This document shows, piece by piece, positions 40,248 to 48,092 of a stretch of 64,000 nucleotides of DNA (within the stretch, counting starts at the first letter, position 1; each line of letters begins with the position of its first letter). Location of the stretch: the IMG/VR virus record IMGVR_UViG_3300024999_000067, positions 1 to 64,000 of that record; one strand, written 5' to 3'. Both the position numbers and the translations under genes were made by a program. The notes below the pieces were generated by a model. That model did no database searches. It worked only from the letters and a program-made list of their open reading frames with translations, and was not told the DNA's origin. The stretch is from a virus.

Positions 40248-40537
40248 TGGAGAAACCAAAATACCCAGCTATTTGTATAGCTCACACACCATCAGGACCA
40301 ACCTATTGCTGTGCAAAACATGCTAAGAAGATAGTGGCTTTGTTCAACTTTATGGGAGCCCATGTTCATATTGAAACCATATCCGATAATGTGGAATGCC
40401 AGAACTGTTTGAATGAAGCCGCAAAGTCAGGACCACCTGAAGAACACACTTGTACTTGTGATATGAGAACTAAACTGGTAGGGGATGGTTGTTCTGTATG
40501 CAATCCAGAATACTATAAGGCTACGTTAGAGGAATAA
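40247..40537 (+). CDS. Cys-rich zinc-binding small protein
   Basis: A 96-aa protein with about ten Cys: TYCCAKH, CQNC, CTCD and CSVC. At least two zinc sites are likely. Starts by TAATG overlap. No family recognised. Confidence 0.6.
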   Translation: MEKPKYPAICIAHTPSGPTYCCAKHAKKIVALFNFMGAHVHIETISDNVECQNCLNEAAKSGPPEEHTCTCDMRTKLVGDGCSVCNPEYYKATLEE

Positions 40538-40538
40538 A

Positions 40539-40802
40539 ATGGAAAAACAAATATGGAAGTATGTTTTAGAACCAGAAACTACAATTGCAATGCCACTTGG
40601 AGCAGAAATTCTTACTGTTCAATCACAACATGGACTCTCTTGTCTATGGGCACTTGTTGATCCATCTGCAAATAAAGTATTAAGGAAATTCCGAGTTTAT
40701 GGTACTGGTCATCCTATTACTGAGAAAAATGGAAAGTATATTGGTACATTTCAGTTGCATGAGGGTTATCTGGTATTCCATGTATTTGAATATCCTATGT
40801 AG
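40539..40802 (+). CDS. DUF7352-like protein
   Basis: An 87-aa protein. IWKYVLEPETTIAMPLGAE, LWALVDPSANK, FRVYGTGHPI and YIGTFQLHEGYLVFHVFE match a conserved phage/bacterial family I recall as DUF7352. Function unknown. All beta-predicted. Confidence 0.65.
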   Translation: MEKQIWKYVLEPETTIAMPLGAEILTVQSQHGLSCLWALVDPSANKVLRKFRVYGTGHPITEKNGKYIGTFQLHEGYLVFHVFEYPM

Positions 40803-40810
40803 AGGAAAAC

Positions 40811-41878
40811 ATGATAAACTATATTGAAGGAGCAGACTGGGAGGGGTTCCCATATTTTTGTATGGATTTTGCTAAAGGGGTTAATGTCATAATTGGTAAA
40901 TCTCATTACGGCAAAAGTTCCCTTGTCCGGTCTATAAACTGGGTATTGGAAAACAGACCACAGGGAACTTCTTACTTCCCTCATGGTAAAAAGAAACCAA
41001 GTACAGAAGTATCCATTGATTTTGATGATGGTGGATACATAAACCGTTTAAGAAGTAATACCAATAACTACTATGAAGCTTCTGGTGAAGAGGAACCATT
41101 TTCAGCTTTACGAACAGGAGTACCAGAACAGATAACAAAACTGTCCAATATGACCGGAATTAATATCCAGTTACAGAAAGATGTTAATTTCTTTCTTGCA
41201 GAGCATTGGACACCAGGAAAACGGTCAAAGTTTCTGAACAACATTGTTCATCTGGAAGAAATGGATGTAGCTACAGAGATTATTAATTCCACTATAACCG
41301 AGATGAATTCTAGTTACAATTCAAAAACGGCTGAATTGAAATTGGAAAAAGAAAAGTTTCAAGAACTAGAATGGGTAGACAAAGCGTTAGAATTTCTGGA
41401 TAAAATATCTGAACTGGAAAGTAAGATTACAAATAATAGGGGCAAAAGTTTAAGTATTGGTTTTATTAGAGAGGCCATTTTAATACTAGAACACCAGATT
41501 GCAGAATTACCAGATATGACTGCTTTGCCGTTTGCTGAAGCAATACTGGTGTTCGATGAAAATCTTTGCAGGAAAGAGGATCAGGAAGAGAATATTAAAA
41601 AATTAGCGGGAGACCTTCGGGACTTGAAAGTCAGGGCAAAGGGAATCAGTATACCTCCCCCTACTGAATTGAAGAAATTAGAGGTATTCTCCGCTATTAT
41701 TGAAAGCAGGAAAGCATCTGTAAAGCTATTGCAATCGATAAAAGCAGACTTGCAGGTACAGAAAGATATGGAAGATAAAGCCATTAAGATAGTGAATGGT
41801 AAAGAAAAGGAACTGAATACACTGTTACAGTCAATCGGTATATGTCCATTGTGTAATGGAAAAGGAAAATGGATATGA
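40811..41878 (+). CDS. N-terminal half of a split Rad50/gp46-type ATPase
   Basis: A 355-aa protein. VNVIIGKSHYGKSSL near residue 29 is Walker A. VLENRPQGTSYFPHGKKK and SIDFDDGGYINRLR match the gp46/Rad50 N-lobe. A coiled coil follows (residues ~160-330), and the last residues hold CPLC (345-348), the zinc-hook position. There is no Walker B or ABC signature here; these lie in the separate gene at 43002. The stop overlaps the Mre11 start (ATGA). Confidence 0.75.
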   Translation: MINYIEGADWEGFPYFCMDFAKGVNVIIGKSHYGKSSLVRSINWVLENRPQGTSYFPHGKKKPSTEVSIDFDDGGYINRLRSNTNNYYEASGEEEPFSALRTGVPEQITKLSNMTGINIQLQKDVNFFLAEHWTPGKRSKFLNNIVHLEEMDVATEIINSTITEMNSSYNSKTAELKLEKEKFQELEWVDKALEFLDKISELESKITNNRGKSLSIGFIREAILILEHQIAELPDMTALPFAEAILVFDENLCRKEDQEENIKKLAGDLRDLKVRAKGISIPPPTELKKLEVFSAIIESRKASVKLLQSIKADLQVQKDMEDKAIKIVNGKEKELNTLLQSIGICPLCNGKGKWI

Positions 41879-42765
41879 GAATTATTGCAACTGGTGATTG
41901 GCACATACGTGGTAAAGGACCACGTATCAGGAAAGATGATTATGCCGAAGTACAGTTTAACAAAATTAAATGGATCCGTAATTTAGCGAATGAACTAGAT
42001 GCCACCATTATTTTGGCAGGGGATGTATTTGATAAACCGTATTGTTCCCTGTATTGGTTAAATCGCTATATCTTTTTGCTGAAAACAGTAGAGAATGGGG
42101 TAGGTGGTATATTTGGTCAGCATGATATCTTTTACCATAACCCTGTACTGGATAAAACACCATATAATACTTTGTTGGCAGCAGGAGCAATAAGAGAATC
42201 CAATTACTTTGATTATGAATGGGAAGATGTATCGTTTGGACAAGAGCCACGTAACTTAGAAGGATCAGACTGTTTGCTAATCCATTTTCCGGTAACATTT
42301 AAAGAACCGCCTTTCTTTATGCCCGATGCTTTGTCAGCTAAACAGTTTATGAATAAGTATCCCCAGTACAAACTCATAGTTTCTGGTGACTACCACGATC
42401 ACCATATTACCAAGTACAAAGATCGGTTACTGATTAATCCTGGACCGATAATGAGAAGTGCCAAAGATAAAATGAACTATAAACCCAGTGTAACCTTTGT
42501 TGATACAGATACACTGGAATACAAAGTTTATTACATTCCCATAGAAGAAGATGTATTTGATCTGGATAAGATTGATAAAGACGATATGTCCTCTTACAAA
42601 CAGGACGTTAAGGAATTGGCACAAAGCATCAAGTTCCAAACACAGGGTAAGGAATACGAGGAAGTTCTCCAGATAGTTATAGAAGAAGCAAAAGCGGATA
42701 AGGTAACCAGAAAGATTATATCAGACATAATGGAGAAAGTACATGAACGACTTGGAACGAATTGA
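41875..42765 (+). CDS. Mre11/SbcD-like nuclease (gp47-type)
   Basis: A 296-aa calcineurin-like phosphoesterase. TGDWHIRG (motif I), LAGDVFDKPY (motif II), GQHD (motif III, usually GNHD) and SGDYHDHH (motif IV) provide the two-metal site. It should process DNA ends with the split Rad50 halves that flank it. The C-terminal 60 residues are helical and may bind the ATPase. Confidence 0.88.
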   Translation: MRIIATGDWHIRGKGPRIRKDDYAEVQFNKIKWIRNLANELDATIILAGDVFDKPYCSLYWLNRYIFLLKTVENGVGGIFGQHDIFYHNPVLDKTPYNTLLAAGAIRESNYFDYEWEDVSFGQEPRNLEGSDCLLIHFPVTFKEPPFFMPDALSAKQFMNKYPQYKLIVSGDYHDHHITKYKDRLLINPGPIMRSAKDKMNYKPSVTFVDTDTLEYKVYYIPIEEDVFDLDKIDKDDMSSYKQDVKELAQSIKFQTQGKEYEEVLQIVIEEAKADKVTRKIISDIMEKVHERLGTN

Positions 42766-43000
42766 AGATATAAAAAACAAACTGGAAAAGTCCAAGGAAA
42801 CTCTTGCAAATATTCGGGGTAAGATATCTGCTAAAGAGGATCAGTTAGTGGCAGCTGGTTTCAAGAAGTCTGATAATATTCTGGCGGACGTGGACAAGGA
42901 ACTGATCCGATTAGGGAAAGAGATAAAATCTGATACCGAGAAGCTGAATGAAATGATTGAAGACTTCAAGGTAAAGTTCCCAAGTATATTTGAGGACTAA
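42743..43000 (+). CDS. Coiled-coil protein between Mre11 and Rad50 C-half
   Basis: An 85-aa, almost fully heptad-patterned protein (MNDLERIEDIKNKLEKSKET...). It starts 23 bases before the Mre11 stop. It could be the returning arm of the Rad50 coiled coil as a separate polypeptide, placed exactly where that arm would be expected. Confidence 0.6.
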   Translation: MNDLERIEDIKNKLEKSKETLANIRGKISAKEDQLVAAGFKKSDNILADVDKELIRLGKEIKSDTEKLNEMIEDFKVKFPSIFED

Positions 43001-43001
43001 T

Positions 43002-43610
43002 ATGGAAATAGCAACCGTAAGAGAAAAACTCAGGGACAAACGGTCAGAGAGAGCAATTCATAAAGATAACATTACCCGATTAAACAAAGAACTGGATACA
43101 CTATTTACTTCTACTGCTGGGCATATCAAAGCCAGGGAGTTGATGCAGAAAGCGGCAGAGTTGACCCAGAAGAATCTGGAAGAACACCTGTCTAAGATCA
43201 CGACAAAAGCTTTGGATATTGTCTTTGAAGAAGAGGCACCGAAGTTTATTGTCCGGTTTATCTCAAGGAGAAATGTATCGGAATGTGATATGTTCTTTTC
43301 AGATGATGGTATAAATGAAATGAATCCATTAGATTCTTGTGGATTCGGTGCAGTAGATGTAGCCAGTTTTGCTTTACGTGTTTCCATTTGGGCATTAAGC
43401 AAAACCAGAAACTGTCTAATCATAGATGAACCTTTCCGGAATCTGGATGAAGAACGTATGCCCAGAGCATCCCAGATGCTGAAGATTTTATCGGATGAAT
43501 TGCAGATACAAATGATAGTGGTTACCCATGAAACATATCTGGAAGATGCTGCCGATAAAGTATTTGTGGTAACCAAGAAAAACAAGATCAGTTCAGTAAA
43601 GGAGAAATGA
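43002..43610 (+). CDS. C-terminal half of a split Rad50/gp46-type ATPase
   Basis: A 202-aa protein. An N-terminal coiled coil (residues 1-75) leads to a C-lobe: LDSCGFGAVDVASFALRVS is the ABC-signature helix, CLIIDEPFRNLDEER is Walker B/D-loop, and MIVVTHETY is the H-loop. It completes the ATPase begun at 40811. TGAGGACTAAT precedes ATG 43002. Confidence 0.75.
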   Translation: MEIATVREKLRDKRSERAIHKDNITRLNKELDTLFTSTAGHIKARELMQKAAELTQKNLEEHLSKITTKALDIVFEEEAPKFIVRFISRRNVSECDMFFSDDGINEMNPLDSCGFGAVDVASFALRVSIWALSKTRNCLIIDEPFRNLDEERMPRASQMLKILSDELQIQMIVVTHETYLEDAADKVFVVTKKNKISSVKEK

Positions 43611-43611
43611 T

Positions 43612-43800
43612 ATGGCTTATCCACAAATAGTAATGGTTAAAGAAAAGATACAGCAAGTGATTGATTCTACAGAATGGGAGAAGTTTGATACCCCATTACT
43701 TATGGAAAAAGGAATAGAATTGCGTAGCAGTCTCATTATCGCTACACGGAAATGTGATAAGATATTGGATATTATTTTAAAGTATGGAGAATCAAAATGA
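43612..43800 (+). CDS. Small helical hypothetical protein
   Basis: A 62-aa protein (MAYPQIVMVKEKIQQV...) with GGAGAAATGAT before the ATG. Helical, one Cys. Overlaps the next start (ATGA). Unknown. Confidence 0.6.
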   Translation: MAYPQIVMVKEKIQQVIDSTEWEKFDTPLLMEKGIELRSSLIIATRKCDKILDIILKYGESK

Positions 43801-44531
43801 TAAATGAGGAATTCTGTTGTGTACGGGCAGCAACTATTGAAGATGCTTGGCGAGAAGCAATGTGGCTGTGTGTCAAGAAAGGATACGATTTTATGGTAAA
43901 AGGTGGATCATACGTCGGTCAGATTAGTAAGCAACTGGAAGACGTAAAGATTGTAATAGATAAACCGTGGATCAGGCCACTTGCTCCGATCTTACCGCCA
44001 GGTATTCCAGCACCGACAAGTGATGAAAAGATTGAAGAGTATTTTTTCCGTTATATTTTCGGTTCAGAGAAACGGGAAAACGAGGTTTATACTTACGGTG
44101 AGTTTATTTCCAAGCAATTAAGTAGAATTTTGGAATTACTCATATCATCCAATGGTAATACCAATCAAGCAACAATTTGTATTGGTAATGTGGAAACAAC
44201 TTTTCTTGACGATCCACCATGTCTAAGATCGATATCCTTTAAAGTAGTTGACAGTAAATTGAATATGACAGTATATTTCAGGTCATGGGACCTGTATGCT
44301 GGGCTACCAGAAAACCTTGGTGGGTTACAAAGGCTGAAAGAAATTGTACTTGAATACCTTTTGGATGCTGGTCTTAAAGTTGAAGATGGGAAGATAATTG
44401 CATTCTCAGACGGTTTGCATTTATATGACCAATACTTCCAGATAGTGGATACTTTGAATGTGGACAAGGTTCAAGTAGGGGCCCAAGCATTAAGAGATAA
44501 GCAAGAATTTCTATCCAAAGAAGGAATATAA
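43797..44531 (+). CDS. Thymidylate-synthase-fold protein
   Basis: A 244-aa protein. FLDDPPCLRSISFKVVD aligns with the TS catalytic PPC-H loop; Cys142 is the nucleophile position, but the following His is Leu. VYFRSWDLYAGLPENLGGLQRL matches the RSxDxFLGxPFN region, with FN replaced by EN. FSDGLHLYDQY matches GDAHxYxNH. Length equals short archaeal-type TS. Changed active-site residues suggest a substrate other than dUMP or a different one-carbon reaction, such as pyrimidine hydroxymethylation. Confidence 0.7.
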   Translation: MINEEFCCVRAATIEDAWREAMWLCVKKGYDFMVKGGSYVGQISKQLEDVKIVIDKPWIRPLAPILPPGIPAPTSDEKIEEYFFRYIFGSEKRENEVYTYGEFISKQLSRILELLISSNGNTNQATICIGNVETTFLDDPPCLRSISFKVVDSKLNMTVYFRSWDLYAGLPENLGGLQRLKEIVLEYLLDAGLKVEDGKIIAFSDGLHLYDQYFQIVDTLNVDKVQVGAQALRDKQEFLSKEGI

Positions 44532-44541
44532 AGAGTTTCTT

Positions 44542-44817
44542 ATGAGAGCCGAGTATCCGAAAAAGATGAACAAGGTTTGTCATGATTGTGGCAATAGGGC
44601 AGCAATAATGGTGCATAACTGGAGAGAAGCCAGAGACCGTTACTATTGTCCTACCTGTAGAGAGAGCAGGGCTAAAAAGGAATTAGAAATTTCTAAACCA
44701 GCTTTACCTAAAACAGAATTGGAAATATTTATATGGAAAAAACCAGAAAGGAGAAATAGAGAAGAGGAAGAGAAGGAATATTTATTGGCTTTACGGAAAC
44801 AAAAGGGGTTACGCTAA
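44542..44817 (+). CDS. Small zinc-ribbon protein
   Basis: A 91-aa protein. CHDC near residue 12 and CPTC near 34 form a zinc ribbon; the rest is a charged helix. Ends TAATG into the next gene. Function unknown. Confidence 0.65.
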   Translation: MRAEYPKKMNKVCHDCGNRAAIMVHNWREARDRYYCPTCRESRAKKELEISKPALPKTELEIFIWKKPERRNREEEEKEYLLALRKQKGLR

Positions 44818-44996
44818 TGGCAAATATTCAAGTGATACGGGCATTCAAAAGAGATGGTATTACTAAAGTATATAATTATACTGGTGATCCTATTTCGACA
44901 GGTCCTATCTATCCACTGAAACAGATAGTGATTAGTCCTACTCTGATTAGAGTTGTGGACGATCCACCTGATAAAGAGAAGAAAGATAAATCATAA
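44817..44996 (+). CDS. Small hypothetical protein, last + strand gene
   Basis: A 59-aa protein (MANIQVIRAFKRDGITK...) from ATG 44817 to TAA 44994-44996. Beta-predicted with a Lys/Asp tail. It is the final gene of the + strand arm. Its end overlaps the ferredoxin stop on the other strand by six bases. Confidence 0.6.
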   Translation: MANIQVIRAFKRDGITKVYNYTGDPISTGPIYPLKQIVISPTLIRVVDDPPDKEKKDKS

Positions 44997-45197
44997 TGGT
45001 GAAAAAGAAATAGCTTTGGTAGGGCAGGAATTGACTACCAAAGCTATTCCAGCTTTAACATCTTCTCGTTCCAATGCCCAATCGGATACGTCAATTCTTC
45101 CCTCATAGATAGTTTTGAATCTTGGCAAAATCTTTTCGCAAGAACCACAGTTTTCACATTTACTTTTATCCATTTTCAGAACGTGTTTATAATACAA
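44991..45197 (-). CDS. Ferredoxin (single [4Fe-4S])
   Basis: A 68-aa ferredoxin. CENCGSC (Cys14, 17, 20) and the distant SCPTKAI (Cys58) are the four ligands of a monocluster bacterial ferredoxin. TTG start 45197 follows AAAGGAGAACTATT. It could donate electrons to the two radical SAM enzymes of this phage (QueE and the SPASM-like one) or to host enzymes. A phage-encoded monocluster ferredoxin is unusual outside cyanophages. Confidence 0.8.
   Translation of the reverse strand: MYYKHVLKMDKSKCENCGSCEKILPRFKTIYEGRIDVSDWALEREDVKAGIALVVNSCPTKAISFSPL
45009..45048. terminator. Convergent bidirectional terminator hairpin
   Basis: AATAGCTTTGGTAG (45009-45022) pairs perfectly with CTACCAAAGCTATT (45035-45048) around a 12-base loop. 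Both transcription arms converge here. On the + strand it lies just past the last gene. On the - strand it is within the 3' end of the ferredoxin gene, so that message would end near its stop codon. Flanks are A/T-rich on one side only. Confidence 0.75.
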
Positions 45198-45209
45198 AAT
45201 AGTTCTCCT

Positions 45210-45725
45210 TTAATCGGTGTCTTCCGCACCATACAACAGGTTATTGGCTATTCGATCAGCCCAGCCTCTGGAATTCTCATGCCAGTTATCCAAGTCTTTC
45301 AGAAACTTTAGCCTACCAGCAGTAAGTCTCATTACTAGATCACTATCTGTAAAGCTAAGAATCTTTGCTCTGGTATATGGTCCTATTACCCCATCAGGTT
45401 CAACTTTCTCACCACCAATTACTATATTCATTTGACGTTGCAATTCTTTTACTGCTCTACGTATACCGCTATGAACACCAAAATCAATCAACTGGAAAGT
45501 GATTCCGTCAGGGAGTTGCCTTGAAGATATAGGAGCAATGAAATCCCGCTCGTATATTACTGCGGCATCTTCAAGTGACAGGTTTTTGATATCTAGGTAA
45601 GGGTACGACCTTTTCGAGATACCCCACTTAGTTTCTCCCCCTGGATCAGCTTTAGGGGATCGATTAGAATAACCCCCTTCATGGCCGTTTATTCTGATAA
45701 GCCATTTCTTAATTTTTTCCTTCAT
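45210..45725 (-). CDS. Endolysin: GH108-type N-acetylmuramidase
   Basis: A 171-aa enzyme. NGHEGGYSNRSPKADPGGETKWGIS near residue 13 matches the GH108/ZliS catalytic motif, with Glu in HEGG as the proton donor. FQLIDFGVHSG and PDGVIGPYTRAKI match the C-terminal peptidoglycan-binding part. No signal peptide is visible, so export via a holin is expected. It is near the end of the - strand lysis/tail arm. Confidence 0.9.
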   Translation of the reverse strand: MKEKIKKWLIRINGHEGGYSNRSPKADPGGETKWGISKRSYPYLDIKNLSLEDAAVIYERDFIAPISSRQLPDGITFQLIDFGVHSGIRRAVKELQRQMNIVIGGEKVEPDGVIGPYTRAKILSFTDSDLVMRLTAGRLKFLKDLDNWHENSRGWADRIANNLLYGAEDTD

Positions 45726-45726
45726 C

Positions 45727-46305
45727 TTAGTTCCTTATTCCCCTTGCATATTCCCGCGAAAATTTTAGTGCGGCATTCACTTTTTCTTTATTGTATGATA
45801 GTTTGTACCTGTCACAAATAGAAACGAATTTAGATATATATTCCGCATGAAATGAGATATTAGGAGGTAACCATTTATCTGGGCTACTATCCCCTTTTCC
45901 ACTATGAACAGTTCTGTTTACTGCCAAAAGATTTTCTACATCATTGGCAAATTCTTCTCTTTCTTTATCTGTCCAGTTCTCAGCACCATGTTCCCAGGCA
46001 TATTTCAATGGCACAACATGATCAATATCTAGGTAACTGGCTGAATAGAATATTTTACCAGAATATGGACATACCCATATACCTAGTTTAATATCATTTC
46101 CGACAATGGATATAAGGTAATTACCATTAGCCGTCTGAACAGATTGCCTTATCAATACATCTTCACGGGTATTGAAACCATTTCTGTCTAAATCAGACCA
46201 GTGTTTAAAGTGTTTAGTTCTATTATACTGTTCCGTATAGGCAAAACTTGGAAATAAAAACAGTACCAAAATACAGATGATTGCTCTACTCATTTTATAA
46301 ACCAT
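45727..46305 (-). CDS. Secreted HNH nuclease (DUF1524/GmrSD C-terminal-like)
   Basis: A 192-aa protein. AIICILVLFLFPSFAYTEQ is a clear signal peptide. YLDIDHVVPLKYAWEHGAENWT and FANDVENLLAV match the HNH fold of secreted DUF1524-type nucleases (DHVVPL and N). It would act in the periplasm or outside the cell, perhaps on competing DNA or on DNA freed at lysis. ORF starts in the end of the previous gene; Met5 is an alternative start. Confidence 0.82.
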   Translation of the reverse strand: MVYKMSRAIICILVLFLFPSFAYTEQYNRTKHFKHWSDLDRNGFNTREDVLIRQSVQTANGNYLISIVGNDIKLGIWVCPYSGKIFYSASYLDIDHVVPLKYAWEHGAENWTDKEREEFANDVENLLAVNRTVHSGKGDSSPDKWLPPNISFHAEYISKFVSICDRYKLSYNKEKVNAALKFSREYARGIRN

Positions 46306-46759
46306 TTATATCTTCAATAGGTTTTAATAGTGGCCGAATCCACTCCAGTACTTTAACCGCAGCAACCGAAGCTACAACTAAATATATAACAAGCCTTTGC
46401 CAATTTGCTTTCTTCCAATCTTCTAAAGCAAGAACTCTAGCCACCAATAAAGCAAGTTCTACTTTATCGGCTTTTGCATTCTCAACCTCTTTTAGTCTAC
46501 TATAAATTTCACCACGGCGAAGCTCACATTTATTGGAGCAACTGGTATTAGTCTTTTCAATCCTTTGCAGTTCTGTATCGATGGTTACTTGCCTAGCAGT
46601 GGTGGTTGAATTAATCAAATCTCGTAGAGCTTCCAATTTCTCTTTGATATTAGTAATCAACCTATCTTCAACTCTTCCTATGGATTCTTCCACCCGGCCT
46701 TCAAGCCTCTCCATAGCTTCGTAGACTGATCTACGTCTTTCCTCGGGGGAATCTTCCAT
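46295..46759 (-). CDS. Coiled-coil protein with C-terminal transmembrane helix (XhlA/holin-accessory-like)
   Basis: A 154-aa protein. Long heptads in residues 1-110, then WQRLVIYLVVASVAAVKVLEW as a membrane helix. This is the layout of hemolysin XhlA-like holin partners. Two Cys (CSNKC) lie in the middle. Its position between endolysin and holin-like genes supports a lysis role. Confidence 0.65.
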   Translation of the reverse strand: MEDSPEERRRSVYEAMERLEGRVEESIGRVEDRLITNIKEKLEALRDLINSTTTARQVTIDTELQRIEKTNTSCSNKCELRRGEIYSRLKEVENAKADKVELALLVARVLALEDWKKANWQRLVIYLVVASVAAVKVLEWIRPLLKPIEDINGL

Positions 46760-46762
46760 GAA

Positions 46763-47185
46763 TTATTTCTCCAAAAGTTCGTTGAAATTCTTTCTCTTAA
46801 TCAGTAAATCCAACCATATTGGCAACTTTCCCTCAATTTCATTTAGATAGTTTTTGGATAAAGTACCATCAGCGCCAGCACTCAACGATTGTCCAATAAA
46901 AGTGATACCAGATTTCTTAGATGATATAAGAAATAATATTTCTGGTCTCACTCTCTTTGCTACCCCACAAAGGAAAACCCCTGTGGGGCGTAAATCTTCA
47001 TCGGTTAAATCAGCAATGACTAAATCTATATTTGGATCTTGTTCAATTATAACCATTGCCTCTTTATAGTCATGAACACATATAATGGTTTCTACTCCCA
47101 AAGATCGTAGGGAGGTACAGGTTTTTTCCAATTCATTATCGTTCTGCTCTACTACCATAATTATTAGATTTTTAACAGTACACAT
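46763..47185 (-). CDS. CheY-like receiver-domain protein
   Basis: A 140-aa protein that is nearly all receiver domain. VVEQND gives the acidic pair (E/D), IDLVIADLTDEDLRPTG has the phospho-acceptor Asp, FLISSKK the conserved Ser, and GADGTLSKNYL the Lys. Start 47185 follows GGAG; an in-frame TTG at 47227 is upstream. There is no output domain and no histidine kinase nearby. It may mimic or titrate a host response regulator. Rare in phages. Confidence 0.75.
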   Translation of the reverse strand: MCTVKNLIIMVVEQNDNELEKTCTSLRSLGVETIICVHDYKEAMVIIEQDPNIDLVIADLTDEDLRPTGVFLCGVAKRVRPEILFLISSKKSGITFIGQSLSAGADGTLSKNYLNEIEGKLPIWLDLLIKRKNFNELLEK

Positions 47186-47216
47186 TGGCTGAGTCTCCAT
47201 TAGAAAACTGGTTGCA

Positions 47217-47477
47217 TTACTTTTCAATCTGATCGGTTACCTCAACTTCAGGTTTTTTAAATACACCTGTAAGATTGGCGAGTTTAACCATAGCACCAAT
47301 AAATACTTCAACTGCTGGCCATACTGAATCAATTTCCTTAAAAATTACACTGAGACTTTCCCTGATGGAGGCAATTTTCTCCTTACCCCAACCAGAAGCA
47401 GGAATAAATTCTTCAATCTTCTGTACTGCTTCAATAATAGCTGGTACCATTTGCAAGAACATAAGTATGTATTTCAT
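47217..47477 (-). CDS. Small protein with hydrophobic N-terminus
   Basis: An 86-aa protein. MKYILMFLQMVPAIIEAV is a hydrophobic helix and the remainder is amphipathic. Next to the holin-like gene, with a four-base overlap. It could be a holin partner or a small virion protein. Confidence 0.55.
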   Translation of the reverse strand: MKYILMFLQMVPAIIEAVQKIEEFIPASGWGKEKIASIRESLSVIFKEIDSVWPAVEVFIGAMVKLANLTGVFKKPEVEVTDQIEK

Positions 47478-47794
47478 TTCGATTCCTCCACTAAAGGTCC
47501 AATTTTCAGGGCATCTTCCCCGCTTAACTTCCGTGTAGTAACTACAGTGATAATGATATTTGCTACCTGTAACAAACCAGCAATAGATCCAGAGGCAATA
47601 ATTATAGCTTCATCTGTAACCGGTAACTCTACGTCAATCACTTTCAATCCAAGAATGATTGCAGTCAGGATAAGAGCAATTTGATTGGTTGTGATGCTGA
47701 CATTCTTCCACCCTGCTGGATCGGAAACTTGTTGTCCCGCTTCCAGTGCTGTTTTGAATTTTCCCACATTTGCTATTAGAGTTCCCCATCTCAT
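47474..47794 (-). CDS. Holin-like membrane protein
   Basis: A 106-aa protein. Two hydrophobic segments (QIALILTAIILGLKVIDV and EAIIIASGSIAGLLQVANIIITVV) and a charged C-terminus match small phage holins. AGGAGATAAGGC precedes the ATG. The lysis cluster (endolysin, XhlA-like) is adjacent. Confidence 0.65.
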   Translation of the reverse strand: MRWGTLIANVGKFKTALEAGQQVSDPAGWKNVSITTNQIALILTAIILGLKVIDVELPVTDEAIIIASGSIAGLLQVANIIITVVTTRKLSGEDALKIGPLVEESK

Positions 47795-47900
47795 AATATG
47801 CCTTATCTCCTATAATCAGTTTAATGTAATCGTTTCCAGTCATTGTTCTTGGTTGACAAGATATACAAATAATTCCGATCAACCAAACAATAAATCTCAT
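47634..47900 (-). CDS. Possible small lipoprotein overlapping the holin gene
   Basis: MRFIVWLIGIICISCQ is a hydrophobic leader with a weak lipobox; the frame then runs 160 bases inside the holin gene and becomes low-complexity. Rz1-type spanins often lie in overlapping frames, so a real product is possible, but the second half has poor composition. Confidence 0.3.
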   Translation of the reverse strand: MRFIVWLIGIICISCQPRTMTGNDYIKLIIGDKAYYEMGNSNSKCGKIQNSTGSGTTSFRSSRVEECQHHNQSNCSYPDCNHSWIESD

Positions 47901-47906
47901 TTCTTT

Positions 47907-48092
47907 TTATTCTTCTGGAATAACTGTTTTATCCATTTCACCACTTTCTTGATATCTACTTTTATTCCAATTACCTTGTCTTTCGGTGGGGGAGGATAGT
48001 CGTTCATGAGTTTCCTCATTTGGATAATTGCATACTGGGCATTTAGACCCACCAACATATAAATGATGGCAGGTCTTGCAGATATTAGCCAT
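47907..48092 (-). CDS. Small zinc-ribbon protein
   Basis: A 61-aa protein. CKTC near residue 5 and CPVC near residue 18 form a compact zinc knuckle, followed by a polar tail. Coupled to the upstream lipoprotein by a one-base overlap (TAATG). Confidence 0.6.
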   Translation of the reverse strand: MANICKTCHHLYVGGSKCPVCNYPNEETHERLSSPTERQGNWNKSRYQESGEMDKTVIPEE

